Positions 1 through 12,570 of a stretch of 64,000 nucleotides of DNA are shown here, one piece after another. The stretch's first letter is position 1; every line of letters starts with the position of its first letter. Below the pieces are notes generated by a model. That model had not been told where the DNA came from. It saw only the letters and a program-made list of their open reading frames with translations, and ran no database searches. The stretch lies in assembly GCA_947579665.1 (NCBI GenBank), contig CANPUZ010000073.1, forward strand, positions 62,001-126,000, written 5' to 3'. The DNA comes from Sympetrum striolatum. Lineage: Eukaryota; Arthropoda; Insecta; Odonata; Libellulidae. A program made the translations under genes and the position numbers.

Positions 1-5
1 AAAAA

Positions 6-98
6 GAGGAAAAAAATTGAAATTTCGCTAAAATTATTCGTTTTTCTTGCTTTTTTCGGTCAAATCTCGATAAAATAAGGAAAATTAAGGGAATAAAA
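6..98 (+). repeat. Representative 93-bp monomer
   Basis: One complete unit, numbered from the g of gagg. Consensus landmarks: gagg 1-4, A7 5-11, the palindrome gaaatttc 14-21, aaaattatt 25-33, T5 36-40, cttgc 41-45, T6 46-51, cggtc 52-56, ctcgat 61-66, aaaa 67-70, aagg 72-75, aaaa 76-79, aaggg 82-86, A7 87-93. This first copy closely follows the consensus except near its right end, where ggaataaaag replaces the A run. The left half of the plus strand carries T tracts, and the right end is almost pure purine, running on into the next unit. Hand count of the consensus gives 24 G+C in 93 (15 G, 9 C) and four CpG. There is no start, splice or processing signal that would make it a gene. A TaqI site (tcga) falls in most monomers and should give a 93-bp ladder. 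Confidence 0.95.
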
Positions 99-1480
99 GA
101 GGATAAAAATTGATATTTCGCTAAAATTATTCGTTTTTCTTGCTTTTTTCGGACAAACCTCGATAAAATAAGGAAAATTAAGGGAAAAAAAGAGGAAAAA
201 AATTGAAATTTCGCTAAAATTATTCGTTTTTCTAGCTTTTTTAAGTCAAATCTCGATAAATAAGGAAAATTAAGGGAAAAAAGAGGAAAAAAATTGAAAT
301 TTCGCTAAAATTATTCGTTTTTCTTGCTTTTTTCGGTCAAATATCGATAAAATAAGGAAAATTAAGGGAAAAAAGAGGAAAAAAAATAGAAATTTCGCTA
401 AAATAATTCGTTTTTCTTGCTTTTTTCGGTCAAATCTCGATAAAATAAGGAAAATTAACGGTAAAAAAGAGGAAAAAAATTGAAAGTTCGCTAAAATTAT
501 TCGTTTTTCTTGCTTTTTTCGGTCAAATCTCGATAAAATAAGGAAAATTAAGGGAAAAAAGAGGAAAAAAATTGAAATTTCGCTAAAATTATTCGTTTTT
601 CTTGCTTTTCTATGTCAAATCTCGATAAAATGAGGAAAATTAAGGGAAAAAAAGAGGATTAAAATCGATATTTCCCTAAAATTATTCGTTTTTCTTGCTT
701 TTTTCGGTCAAATATCGATAAAATAAGGAAAATCAAGGGAAAAAAGATGATAAAAATTGATATTTAGCTAAAATTATTCGTTTTTCTTGCTATTTTCGGT
801 CAAATCTCGATAAAATGTGGAAGATTAAGGGAAAAAAAGAGGAAAAAAATTGACATTTCGCTAAAATTATTCGTTTTTCTTGCTTTTTTATGTCAAATCT
901 CGATAAAATAACGAAAATTAAGGGAAAAAAAGGGGAAAAAAATTGAAATTTCGCTAAAATTATTCGTTTTTCTTGCTTTTTTCGGTCAAATCTCGATAAA
1001 ATAAGGATAATTAAGGGAATAAAAGAGGATAAAAATTGATATTTCGCTAAAATTATTCGTTTTTCTTGCTTTTGTCGGACAAACCTCGATAAAATAAGGA
1101 AAATTAAGGGAAAAAAAGAGGACAAAAATTGAAATTTCGCTAAAATTATTCGTTTTTCTAGCTTTTTTCGGTCAAATCTCGATAAAATAAGGAAAATTAA
1201 GGGAAAAAAGTGGATAAAAATTGATATTTTGCTAAAATTATTCGTTTTTCTTGCTTTTTTCGGTCAAATCTCGATAAAATGTGGAAAATTAAGGGAAAAA
1301 AAGACTAAAAAAATTGAAATTTCGCTAAAATTATTCGTTTTTCTTGCTTTTTTCGGTCAAATCTCGATAAAATAAGGAAAATTAAGGGAAAAAAAGAGGA
1401 AAAAAATTGAAATTTTGCTAAAATTATTCGTTTTTCTTGCTTTTTTCGGTCAAATCTTGATAAAATAAGGAAAATTAAGG
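91..1480 (+). repeat. 15-monomer higher-order repeat H15
   Basis: Between two ggaataaaag monomers (91 and 1481) lie 15 units in 1,390 bp. In order they carry: cggacaaacc; ctagc/aagtc; plain; aataattcg; aacggt; tatgtc with aaaatgagg; gattaaaatcg; ttagct with tgctattttc and tgtggaagatt; ttgacattt; ggggaaa; a second ggaataaaag (1017) with gtcggacaaacc; gaggac with ctagc; gtggata with ttttgct; gactaaaa; ttttgct with aatcttgat. The same order recurs at 11192-12570, 13680-15069 and 39482-40860, and without its first monomer at about 22017-23305. The repeated order of variants, not just the period, defines it as a HOR. Confidence 0.85.
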
Positions 1481-2591
1481 GAATAAAAGAGGATAAAAAT
1501 TGATATTTCGCTAAAATTATTCGTTTTTCTTGCTTTTTTCGGACAAACCTCGATAAAATAAGGAAAATTAAGGGAAAAAAAGAGGAAAAAAATTGAAATT
1601 TCGCTAAAATTATTCGTTTTTCTAGCTTTTTTAAGTCAAATCTCGATAAATAAGGAAAATTAAGGGAAAAAAGAGGAAAAAAATTGAAATTTCGCTAAAA
1701 TTATTCGTTTTTCTTGCTTTTTTCGGTCAAATCTCGATAAAATAAGGAAAATTAAGGGAAAAAAGAGGAAAAAAATAGAAATTTCGCTAAAATAATTCGT
1801 TTTTCTTGCTTTTTTCGGTCAAATCTCGATAAAATAAGGAAAATTAACGGTAAAAAAGAGGAAAAAAATTGAAATTTCGCTAAAATTATTCGTTTTTCTT
1901 GCTTTTTTCGGTCAAATCTCGATAAAATAAGGAAAATTAAGGGAAAAAAAGAGGAAAAAAATAGAAATTTCGCTAAAATAATTCGTTTTTCTTGCTTTTT
2001 TCGGTCAAATCTCGATAAAATAAGGAAAATTAACGGTAAAAAAGAGGAAAAAAATTGAAATTTCGCTAAAATTATTCGTTTTTCTTGCTTTTTTCGGTCA
2101 AATCTCGATAAAATAAGGAAAATTAAGGGAAAAAAAGAGGAAAAAAATTGAAATTTCGCTAAAATTATTCGTTTTTCTTGCTTTTCTATGTCAAATCTCG
2201 ATAAAATGAGGAAAATTAAGGGAAAAAAAGAGGATTAAAATCGATATTTCGCTAAAATTATTCGTTTTTCTTGCTTTTTTCGGTCAAATATCGATAAAAT
2301 AAGGAAAATCAAGGAAAAAAAATGATAAAAATTGATATTTAGCTAAAATTATTCGTTTTTCTTGCTTTTTTCAGTCAAATCTCGATAAAATGTGGAAAAT
2401 TAAGGGAAAAAAAGACTAAAAAAATTGAAATTTCACTAAAATTATTCGTTTTTCTTGCTTTTTTCGGTCAAATCTCGATAAAATAAGGAAAATTAAGGGA
2501 AAAAAAGAGGAAAAAAATTGAAATTTCGCTAAAATTATTCGTTTTTCTTGCTTTTTTCGGTCAAATCTCGATAAAATAAGGAAAATTAAGG
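1481..2591 (+). repeat. 12-monomer higher-order repeat H12a
   Basis: Twelve monomers in 1,111 bp between ggaataaaag monomers at 1481 and 2592. The first monomers match H15. The aataattcg/aacggt pair is then present twice (around 1780-1850 and 1975-2035), followed by tatgtc, gattaaaatcg, a ttagct monomer, gactaaaa and a plain unit. The ttgacattt and ggggaaa monomers of H15 are missing. The same order, including the doubled pair, is found at 23306-24415 (1,110 bp) and in 17017-18124. It could derive from H15 by loss of an internal run plus duplication of two units. Confidence 0.8.
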
Positions 2592-2800
2592 GAATAAAAG
2601 AGGATAAAAATTGATATTTCGCTAAAATTATTCGTTTTTCTTGCTTTTTTCGGACAAACCTCGATAAAATAAGGAAAATTAAGGGAAAAAAGAGGAAAAA
2701 AATTGAAATTTCGCTAAAATTATTCGTTTTTCTAGCTTTTTTAAGTCAAATCTCGATAAATAAGGAAAATTAAGGGAAAAAAGAGGAAAAAAATTGAAAT

Positions 2801-5800
2801 TTCGCTAAAATTATTCGTTTTTCTTGCTTTTTTCGGTCAAATCTCGATAAAATAAGGAAAATTAAGGGAAAAAAGAGGAAAAAAATATAAATTCGCTAAA
2901 ATTATTCGTTTTTCTTGCTTTTTTCGGTCAAATCTTGATAAAATGAGGAAAATTAAGGGAAAAAAAGAGGATAAAAATTGATATTTCGCTAAAATTATTC
3001 GTTTTTCTTGCTTTTTTCGGTCAAATATCGATAAAATAAGGAAAATCAAGGGAAAAGAGATGATAAAAATTGATATTTAGCTAAAATTATTCGTTTTTCT
3101 TGCTATTTTCGGTTAAATCTCGAAAAATGTGGAAAATTAAGGGAAAAAAAGAGGAAAAAAATTGACATTTCGCTAAAATTATTCGTTTTTCTTGCTTTTT
3201 TATGTCAAATCTCGATAAAATAACGAAAATTAAGGGAAAAAAAGAGGAAAAAAATTGAAATTTCGCTAAAATTATTCGTTTTTCTTGCTTTTTTCGGTCA
3301 AATCTCGATAAAATAAGGGAAATTAAGGGAAAAAAAGAGGACAAAAATTGAAATTTCGCTAAAATCATTCGTTTTTCTTGCTTTTTTCGGTCAAATCTCG
3401 ATAAAATAAGGAGAATTAAGGGAAAAGAGAGGATAAAAATTGATATTGTGCTAAAATTATTCAATTTTCTTGCTTTTTTCGGTCAAATCTCGATAAAATA
3501 AGGAAAATTAAGGGAAAAAAAGAGGATAAAAATAGATATTTCGCTAAAATTATTCGTTTTTCTTGCTTTTTTCGGTCAAATCTCGATAAAATAAGGAAAA
3601 TCAAGGGAAAAAAGATGATAAAAATTGATATTTCGCTAAAATTATTCGTTTTTCTTGCTTTTTTTGGTCAAATCTCGATAAAATAAGGAAAATCAAGGGA
3701 TAAAAGATGATAAAAATTGATATTTCGCTAAAATTATTCGTTTTTCTTTTTTTTTTCGGTCAAATCTCGATAAAATGAGGAAAATTGAGGGAAAAAAAGA
3801 GGAAAAAAATTGAAATTTCGCTAAAATTATTCGTTTTTCTTGCTTTTTCGGTCAAATCTCGATAAAATAAGGAAAATTAAGGGAAAAAAAGAGGAAAAAA
3901 ATTGAAATTTCGCTAAAATTGTTCGTTTTTCTAGCTTTTTTTGGTCAAATCTCGATAAAATTAGGAAAATTAAGCGAAAAAGAGAGGAAAAAAATTGAAA
4001 TTTCGCTAAAATTATTCGTTTTTCTTGCTTTTCTCGGTCAAATCTCGATAAAATAAGGAAAATTAAGGGAAAAAAGAGGAAAAAAATATATATTCGCTAA
4101 AATTATTCGTTTTTCTTGCTTTTTTTGGTCAAATCTTGATAAAATGAGGAAAATTAAGGGAAAAAAAGAGGATAAAAATTGATATTTCGCTAAAATTATT
4201 CGTTTTTCTTGCTTTTTTCGGTCAAATATCGATAAAATAAGGAAAATCAAGGGAAAAGAGATGATAAAAATTGATATTTAGCTAAAATTATTCGTTTTTC
4301 TTGCTATTTTCGGTTAAATCTCGAAAAATGTGGAAAATTAAGGGAAAAAAAGAGGAAAAAAATTGACATTTCGCTAAAATTATTCGTTTTTCTTGCTTTT
4401 TTATGTCAAATCTCGATAAAATAACGAAAATGAAGGGAAAAAAAGAGGAAAAAAATTGAAATTTCGCTAAAATTATTCGTTTTTCTTGCTTTTTTCGGTC
4501 AAATATCGATAAAATAAGGAAAATCAAGGGAAAAAAGATGATAAAAATTGATATTTAGCTAAAATTATTCGTTTTTCTTGCTATTTTCGGTCAAATCTCG
4601 AAAAATGTGGAAAATTAAGGGAAAAAAAGAGGAAAAAAATTGACATTTCCCTAAAATTATTCGTTTTTCTTGCTTTTTTATGTCAAATCTCGATAAAATA
4701 ACGAAAATTAAGGGAAAAAAAGAGGAAAAAAATTGAAATTTCGCTAAAATTATTCGTTTTTCTTGCTTTTTTCGGTCAAATCTCGATAAAATAAGGAAAA
4801 TTAAGGGAAAAAAAGAGTATTAAAATTGAAATTTCGCTCAAATTATTCGTTTTTCTTGCTTTTTTCAAGCAAATCTCGATAAAATAAGGAAAATTAAGGG
4901 AAAAAAAGGGGAAAAAAATTGAAATTTCGTAAAAATTATTCGTTTTTCTTGCTTTTTTCGGCCAAATCTCGATAAAATAAGGAAAATTAAGGGAAAAAAA
5001 GAGGAAAAAATTGGAATTTCGCTCAAATTATTTTTTTTTTCTCTTTTTTCGGTCAAATCTCGATAAAATAAGGAAAATCAAGGGAAAAAAGATGATAAAA
5101 ATTGATATTTCGCTAAAATTATTCGTTTTTCTTGGTTTTTTCGGTCAAATCTCGATAAAATAAGGAAAATCAAGGGAAAAAAGATGATAAAAATTGATAT
5201 TTCGCTAAAATTATTCGTTTTTCTTTTTTTTTTTGGTCAAATCTCGATAAAATGAGGAAAATTAAGGGAAAAAAAGAGGAAAAAAATTGAAATTTCGCTA
5301 AAATTATTCGTTTTTCTTGCTTTTTTCGGACAAACCTCGATAAAATAAGGAAAATTAAGGGAAAAAAAGAGGAAAAAATTGAAATTTCGCTAAAATTATT
5401 CGTTTTGCTAGCTTTTTTCGGTCAAATCTCGATAAAATAAGGAAAATTAAGGGAAAAAAGAAAAAAAAAATTGAAATTTCGCTAAAATTATTCGTTTTTC
5501 TAGCTTTTTTCGGTCAAATCTCGATAAAATAAGGAAAATTAAGGGAAAAAAGAGGAAAAAAATTGAAATTTCGCTAAAATTATTCGTTTTTCTTGCTTTT
5601 TTCGGTCAAATCTCGATAAAATAAGGAAAATTAAGGGAAAAAAAGAGGAAAAAAATAGAAATTTCGCTAAAATTATTCGTTTTTCTTGCTTTTTTCGGTC
5701 AAATCTCGATAAAATAAGGAAAATTAAGGGTAAAAAAGAGGAAAAAAATTGAAATTTCGCTAAAATTATTCGTTTTTCTAGCTTTTTTCGGTCAAATCTC

Positions 5801-8800
5801 GATAAAATAAGGAAAATTAAGGGAAAAAAGAGGAAAAAAATTGAAATTTCGCTAAAATTATTCGTTTTTCTTGCTTTTTTATGTCAAATCTCGATAAAAT
5901 AAGGAAAATTAAGGGAAAAAAAGACTAAAAAAATTGAAATTTCGCTAAAATTATTCGTTTTTCTTGCTTTTTTCGGTCAAATCTCGAAAAAATAAGGAAA
6001 ATTAAGGGAAAAAAAGAGGAAAAAAATAGAAATTTCGCTAAAATTATTCGTTTTTCTTGCTTTTTTCGGTCAAATCTCGATAAAATAAGGAAAATTAAGG
6101 GAAAAAAAGAGGAAAAAAATAGAAATTTCACTATAATTATTCGTTTTTCTTGCTTTTTTCGGTCTAATGTCGATAAAATAAGGAAAATTAAGGAAAAAAA
6201 GAGGAAAAAAATAGAAATTTCGCTAAAATTATTCGTTTTTCTTGCTTTTTTCGGTCAAATCTCGATAAAATTAGGAAAATTAAGGGTAAAAAAGAGGAAA
6301 AAAATTGAAATTTCGCTAAAATTATTCGTTTTTCTTGCTTTTTTCGGTCAAATCTCGATAAAATAAGGAAAATTAAGGGAAAAAAAGAGGAAAAAAATTG
6401 AAATTTCGCTAAAATTATTCGTTTTTCTTGCTTTTTTCGGTCAAATCTCGATAAAATGAGGAAAATTAAGGGAAAAAAAGAGGAAAAAAATTGAAATTTC
6501 GCTCAAATTATTCAATTTTCTTGCTTTTTTCGGTCAAATCTCGATAAAATAAGGAAAATTAAGGGACAAAAAGAGGATAAAAATTGATATTTCGCTAAAA
6601 TTATTCGTTTTTCTTGCTTTTTTCGGTCAAATCTCGATAAAATAAGGAAAATCAAGGGAAAAAAGGTGATAAAAATTGATATTTCGCTAAAATTATTCGT
6701 TTTTCTTGATTTTTTTGGTCTAATCTCGATAAAATAAGGAAAATTAAGGGATAAAAAGAGGAAAAAAATTGAAATTTTGCTAAAATTGTTCGTTTTTCTA
6801 GCTTTTTTTGGTCAAATCTCGATAAAATAAGGAAAATTAAGCGAAAAAGAGAGGAAAAAAATTGAAATTTCGCTAAAATTATTCGTTTTTCTTGCTTTTT
6901 TCGGTCAAATCTCGATAAAATAAGGAAAATTAAGGGAAAAAAGAGGAAAAAAATATATATTCGCTAAAATTATTCGGTTTTCTTGCTTTTTTCGGTCAAA
7001 TCTTGATAAAATGAGGAAAATTAAGGGAAAAAAAGAGGATAAAAATTGATATTTCGCTAAAATTATTCGTTTTTCTTGCTTTTTTCGGTCAAATATCGAT
7101 AAAATAAGGAAAATCAAGGGAAAAGAGATGATAAAAATTGATATTTAGCTAAAATTATTCGTTTTTCTTGCTATTTTCGGTTAAATCTCGAAAAATGTGG
7201 AAAATTAAGGGAAAAAAAGAGGAAAAAAATTGACATTTCGCTAAAATTATTCGTTTTTCTTGCTTTTTTATGTCAAATCTCGATAAAATAACGAAAATTA
7301 AGGGAAAAAAAGAGGAAAAAAATTGATATTTCGCTAAAATTATTCGTTTTTCTTGCTTTTTTCGGTCAAATATCGATAAAATAAGGAAAATCAAGGGAAA
7401 AAAGATGATAAAAATTGATATTTAGCTAAAATTATTCGTTTTTCTTGCTATTTTCGGTCAAATCTCGAAAAATGTGGAAAATTAAGGGAAAAAAAGAGGA
7501 AAAAAATTGACATTTCGCTAAAATTATTCGTTTTTCTTGCTTTTTTATGTCAAATCTCGATAAAATAACGAAAATTAAGGGAAAAAAAGAGGAAAAAAAT
7601 TGAAATTTCGCTAAAATTATTCGTTTTTCTTGCTTTTTTCGGTCAAATCTCGATAAAATAAGGAAAATTAAGGGAAAAAAAGAGTATTAAAATTGAAATT
7701 TCGCTCAAATTATTCGTTTTTCTTGCTTTTTTCAAGCAAATCTCGATAAAATAAGGAAAATTAAGGGAAAAAAAGGGGAAAAAAATTGAAATTTCGTAAA
7801 AATTATTCGTTTTTCTTGCTTTTTTCGGCCAAATCTCGATAAAATAAGGAAAATTAAGGGAAAAAAAGAGGAAAAAAATTGGAATTTCGCTCAAATTATT
7901 CGTTTTTCTTGCCTTTTTCGGTCATATCTCGATAAAATAAGGAAAATTAAGGGAAAAAAAGAGGATAAAAATAGATATTTCGCTAAAATTATTTTTTTTT
8001 TTCTCTTTTTTCGGTCAAATCTCGATAAAATAAGGAAAATCAAGGGAAAAAAGATGATAAAAATTGATATTTCGCTAAAATTATTCGTTTTTCTTGGTTT
8101 TTTCGGTCAAATCTCGATAAAATAAGGAAAATCAAGGGAAAAAAGATGATAAAAATTGATATTTCGCTAAAATTATTCGTTTTTCTTTTTTTTTCGGTCA
8201 AATCTCGATAAAATGAGGAAAATTAAGGGAAAAAAAGAGGAAAAAAATTGAAATTTCGCTAAAATTATTCGTTTTTCTTGCTTTTTTCGGACAAACCTCG
8301 ATAAAATAAGGAAAATTAAGGGAAAAAAAGAGGAAAAAAATTGAAATTTCGCTAAAATTATTCGTTTTTCTAGCTTTTTTCGGTCAAATCTCGATAAAAT
8401 AAGGAAAATTAAGGGAAAAAAGAAAAAAAAATTGAAATTTCGCTAAAATTATTCGTTTTTCTTGCTTTTTTATGTCAAATCTCGATAAAATAAGGAAAAT
8501 TAAGGGAAAAAAAGACTAAAAAAATTGAAATTTCGCTAAAATTATTCGTTTTTCTTGCTTTTTTCGGTCAAATCTCGATAAAATAAGGAAAATTAAGGGA
8601 AAAAAAGAGGAAAAAAATAGAAATTTCGCTAAAATTATTCGTTTTTCTTGCTTTTTTCGGTCAAATCTCGATAAAATAAGGAAAATTAAGGGAAAAAAAG
8701 AGGAAAAAAATAGAAATTTCGCTAAAATTATTCGTTTTTCTTGCTTTTTTCGGTCTAATGTCGATAAAATAAGGAAAATTAAGGAAAAAAGAGGAAAAAA

Positions 8801-11040
8801 ATAGAAATTTCGCTAAAATTATTCGTTTTTCTTGCTTTTCTATGTCAAATCTCGATAAAATAAGGAAAATTAAGGGTAAAAAAGAGGAAAAAAATTGAAA
8901 TTTCGCTAAAATTATTCGTTTTTCTTGCTTTTTTCGGTCAAATCTCGATAAAATAAGGAAATTTAAGGGTAAAAAAGAGGAAAAAAATTGAAATTTCGCT
9001 AAAATTATTCGTTTTTCTTGCTTTTTTCGGTCAAATCTCGATAAAATGAGGAAAATTAAGAGAAAAAACGAGGATAAAAATTGATATTTCGCTAAAATTA
9101 TTCGTTTTTCTTGCTTTTTTCGGTCAAATATCGATAAAATAAGGAAAATCAAGGAAAAAAAATGATAAAAATTGATATTTAGCTAAAATTATTCGTTTTT
9201 CTTGCTTTTTTCGGTCAAATCTAGATAAAATGTGGAAAATTAAGGGAAAAAAAGACTAAAAAAATTGAAATTTCGCTAAAATTATTCGTTTTTCTTGCTT
9301 TTTTCGGTCAAATCTCGATAAAATAAGGAAAATTAAGGGAAAAAAAGAGGAAAAAAATTGAAATTTCGCTAAAATTATTCGTTTTTCTTGCTTTTTTCGG
9401 TCAAATCTCGATAAAATAAGGAAAATTAAGGGAATAAAAGAGGATAAAAATTGAAATTTCGCTAAAATTATCCTTTTTTCTTGCTTTTTTCGGACAAACC
9501 TCGATAAAATAAGGAAAATTAAGGGAAAAAAAGAGGAAAAAAATTGAAATTTCGCTAAAATTATTCGTTTTTCTAGCTTTTTTCGGTCAAATCTCGATAA
9601 AATAACGAAAATTAAGGGAAAAAAGAAAAAAAAAATTGAAATTTCGCTAAAATTATTCGTTTTTCTTGCTTTTTTATGTCAAATCTCGATAAAATAAGGA
9701 AAATTAAGGGAAAAAAAGACTAAAAAAATTGAAATTTCGCTAAAATTATTCGTTTTTCTTGCTTTTTTCGGTCAAATCTCGATAAAATAAGGAAAATTAA
9801 GGGAAAAAAAGAGGAAAAAAATAGAAATTTCGCTAAAATTATTCGTTTTTCTTGCTTTTTTCGGTCAAATCTCGATAAAATAAGGTAAATTAAGGGTAAA
9901 AAAGAGGAAAAAAATTGAAATTTCGCTAAAATTATTCGTTTTTCTAGCTTTTTTCGGTCAAATCTCGATAAAATAAGGAAAACTAAGGGAAAAAAGATGA
10001 AAAAAATTGAAATTTCGCTAAAATTATTCGTTTTTCTTGCTTTTTTATGTCAAATCTCGATAAAATAAGGAAAATTAAGGGAAAAAAAGACTAAAAAAAT
10101 TGAAATTTCGCTAAAATTATTCGTTTTTCTTGCTTTTTTCGGTCAAATCTCGATAAAATAAGGAAAATTAAGGGAAAAAAAGAGGAAAAAAATAGAAATT
10201 TCGCTAAAATTATTCGTTTTTCTTGCTTTTTTCGGTCAAATCTCGATAAAATAAGGAAAATTAAGGGAAAAAAAGAGGAAAAAAATAGAAATTTCGCTAA
10301 AATTATTCGTTTTTCTTGCTTTTTTCGGTCTAATGTCGATAAAATAAGGAAAATTAAGGAAAAAAAGAGGAAAAAAATAGAAATTTCGCAAAAATTATTC
10401 GTTTTTCTTGCTTTTTTCGGTCAAATCTCGATAAAATAAGGAAAATTAAGGGTAAAAAAGAGGAAAAAAATTGAAATTTCGCTAAAATTATTCGTTTTTC
10501 TTGCTTTTTTCGGTCAAATCTCGATAAAATAAGGAAATTTTAGGGTAAAAAAGAGGAAAAAAATTGAAATTTCGCTAAAATTATTCGTTTTTCTTGCTTT
10601 TTTCGGTCAAATCTCGATAAAATGAGGAAAATTAAGGGAAAAAACGAGGATAAAAATTGATATTTCGCTAAAATTATTCGTTTTTCTTGCTTTTTTCGGT
10701 CAAATATCGATAAAATAAGGAAAATCAAGGAAAAAAAATGATAAAAATTGATATTTAGCTAAAATTATTCGTTTTTCTTGCTTTTTTCGGTCAAATCTCG
10801 ATAAAATGTGGAAAATTAAGGGAAAAAAAGACTAAAAAAATTGAAATTTCGCTAAAATTATTCGTTTTTCTTGCTTTTTTCGGTCAAATATCGATAAAAT
10901 AAGGAAAATCAAGGAAAAAAAATGATAAAAATTGATATTTAGCTAAAATTATTCGTTTTTCTTGCTTTTTTCGGTCAAATCTCGATAAAATGTGGAAAAT
11001 TAAGGAAAAAAAAGACTAAAAAAATTGAAATTTCGCTAAA
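2801..11040 (+). repeat. Satellite block B1
   Basis: Type B monomers. One sub-type (2801-5040, 6450-8250) carries tatattcgct or tataaattcg, ggttaaatctcg with gaaaaatgtgg, ttgacattt, and ttcaattttc. The other (5250-6450, 8250-11040) carries gactaaaa, atagaaattt, and gtctaatgtcg (6163, 8753, 10329). Modules recur inside the block: 4038 pairs with 6905 (offset 2,867, 31 monomers) and 2837 with 4038 (1,201, 13 monomers). No stretch departs from the monomer pattern. A few units have lost their internal cg and become nearly pure T runs. Confidence 0.8.
7992..8194 (+). repeat. Monomers with expanded T tracts
   Basis: Here the usual attcg-T5-cttgc part of the monomer has changed into long T runs: 11 T at 7992-8002 followed by ctc, and 9 T at 8186-8194 before cgg. 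The cg of attcg is lost in the first; the ttgc is lost in the second. Sister copies lie near 5030-5045 and 5222-5234, 3745-3757, 33775-33790, 33970-33980, 36737-36750, 36930-36940 and 31567-31578. They moved as part of larger duplicated blocks, so the expansions happened once or twice and were then copied. Confidence 0.75.
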
Positions 11041-11075
11041 ATTATTCGTTTTTCTTGCTTTTTTCGGTCAAATCT
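10724..11075 (+). repeat. Local tandem duplication of two monomers
   Basis: A two-monomer unit (first unit with aaggaaaaaaaatgat and ttagct, second with gactaaaa) occurs twice in a row; the word atcaagg lies at 10724 and 10908, an offset of 184 bp. The corresponding place in super-repeat copy 2 (around 39,200) has the unit only once. This accounts for the drop in copy-to-copy offset from 28,472 near 10.5 kb to 28,290 near 11.9 kb, so copy 1 gained it or copy 2 lost it after the large duplication. Confidence 0.8.
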
Positions 11076-11191
11076 CGATTAAAATAGGAAAATTAAGGGA
11101 AAAAAAGAGGAAAAAAATTGAAATTTCGCTAAAATTATTCGTTTTTCTTGCTTTTTTCGGTCAAATCTCGATAAAATAAGGAAAATTAAGG

Positions 11192-12570
11192 GAATAAAAG
11201 AGGATAAAAATTGATATTTCGCTAAAATTATTCGTTTTTCTTGCTTTTTTCGGACAAACCTCGATAAAATAAGGAAAATTAAGGGAAAAAAAGAGGAAAA
11301 AAATAGAAATTTCGCTAAAATTATTCGTTTTTCTAGCTTTTTTAAGTCAAATCTCGATAAATAAGGAAAATTAAGGGAAAAAAATTGGAATTTCGCTAAA
11401 ATTATTCGTTTTTCTTGCTTTTTTCGGTCAAATCTCGATAAAATAAGGAAAATTAAGGGAAAAAAGAGGAAAAAAATAGAAATTTCGCTAAAATAATTCG
11501 TTTTTCTTGCTTTTTTCGGTCAAATCTCGATAAAATAAGAAAAATTAACGGTAAAAAAGAGGAAAAAAATTGAAATTTCGCTAAAATTATTCGTTTTTCT
11601 TGCTTTTTTCGGTCAAATCTCGATAAAATAAGGAAAATTAAGGGAAAAAAGAGGAAAAAAATTGAAATTTCGCTAAAATTATTCGTTTTTCTTGATTTTC
11701 TATGTCACATCTCGATAAAATGAGGAAAATTAAGGGAAAAAAAGAGGATTAAAATCGATATTTCGCTAAAATTATTCGTTTTTCTTGCTTTTTTCGGTCA
11801 AATATCGATAAAATAAGGAAAATCAAGGGAAAAAAGATGATAAAAATTGATATTTAGCTAAAATTATTCGTTTTTCTTGCTATTTTCGGTCAAATCTCGA
11901 TAAAATGTGGAAGATTAAGGGAAAAAAAGAGGAAAAAAATTGACATTTCGCTAAAATTATTCGTTTTTCTTGCTTTTTTATGTCAAATCTCGATAAAATA
12001 ACGAAAATTAAGGGAAAAAAAGGGGAAAAAAATTGAAATTTCGCTAAAATTATTCGTTTTTCTTGCTTTTTTCGGTCAAATCTCGATAAAATAAGGAAAA
12101 TTAAGGGAATAAAAGAGGATAAAAATTGATATTTCGCTAAAATTATTCGTTTTTCTTGCTTTTTTCGGACAAACCTCGATAAAATAAGGAAAATTAAGGG
12201 AAAAAAAGAGGACAAAAATTGAAATTTCGCTAAAATTATTCGTTTTTCTAGCTTTTTTCGGTCAAATCTCGATAAAATAAGGAAAATTAAGGGAAAAAAG
12301 TGGATAAAAATTGATATTTTGCTAAAATTATTCGTTTTTCTTGCTTTTTTCGGTCAAATCTCGATAAAATGTGGAAAATAAAGGGAAAAAAAGACTAAAA
12401 AAATTGAAATTTCGCTAAAATTATTCGTTTTTCTTGCTTTTTTCGGTCAAATCTCGATAAAATAAGGAAAATTAAGGGAAAAAAAGAGGAAAAAAATTGA
12501 AATTTCGCTAAAATTATTCGTTTTTCTTGCTTTTTTCGGTCAAATCTTGATAAAATAAGGAAAATTAAGG
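11192..12570 (+). repeat. H15 copy
   Basis: The monomer order is that of 91-1480. The length is 1,379 bp because one unit near 11,380 is shortened (agggaaaaaaattggaatt, without gagg). The copy at 39482-40860 has the same short unit and the same total of 1,379 bp, which marks these two as direct sisters. Confidence 0.85.

Larger units (their letters stand above)
1..2800 (+). repeat. Satellite block A1
   Basis: Type A monomers, recognised by the words cggacaaacc, ggaataaaag, ctagc with aagtcaaatc and cgataaataagg, aataattcg, aacggtaaaa, and gattaaaatcg. It holds one 15-monomer and one 12-monomer HOR. From about 190 to 2830 it lines up with 22015-24655 at a constant offset near 21,825. Its 790-2592 part also lines up with type A sequence further on (790 with 14379). 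The word ttcagtc at 2371 is shared with 17904 but not with the 24.2-kb copy, so the copies have separate histories. The block ends where monomers with the word tataaattcg begin (2886). Confidence 0.85.
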
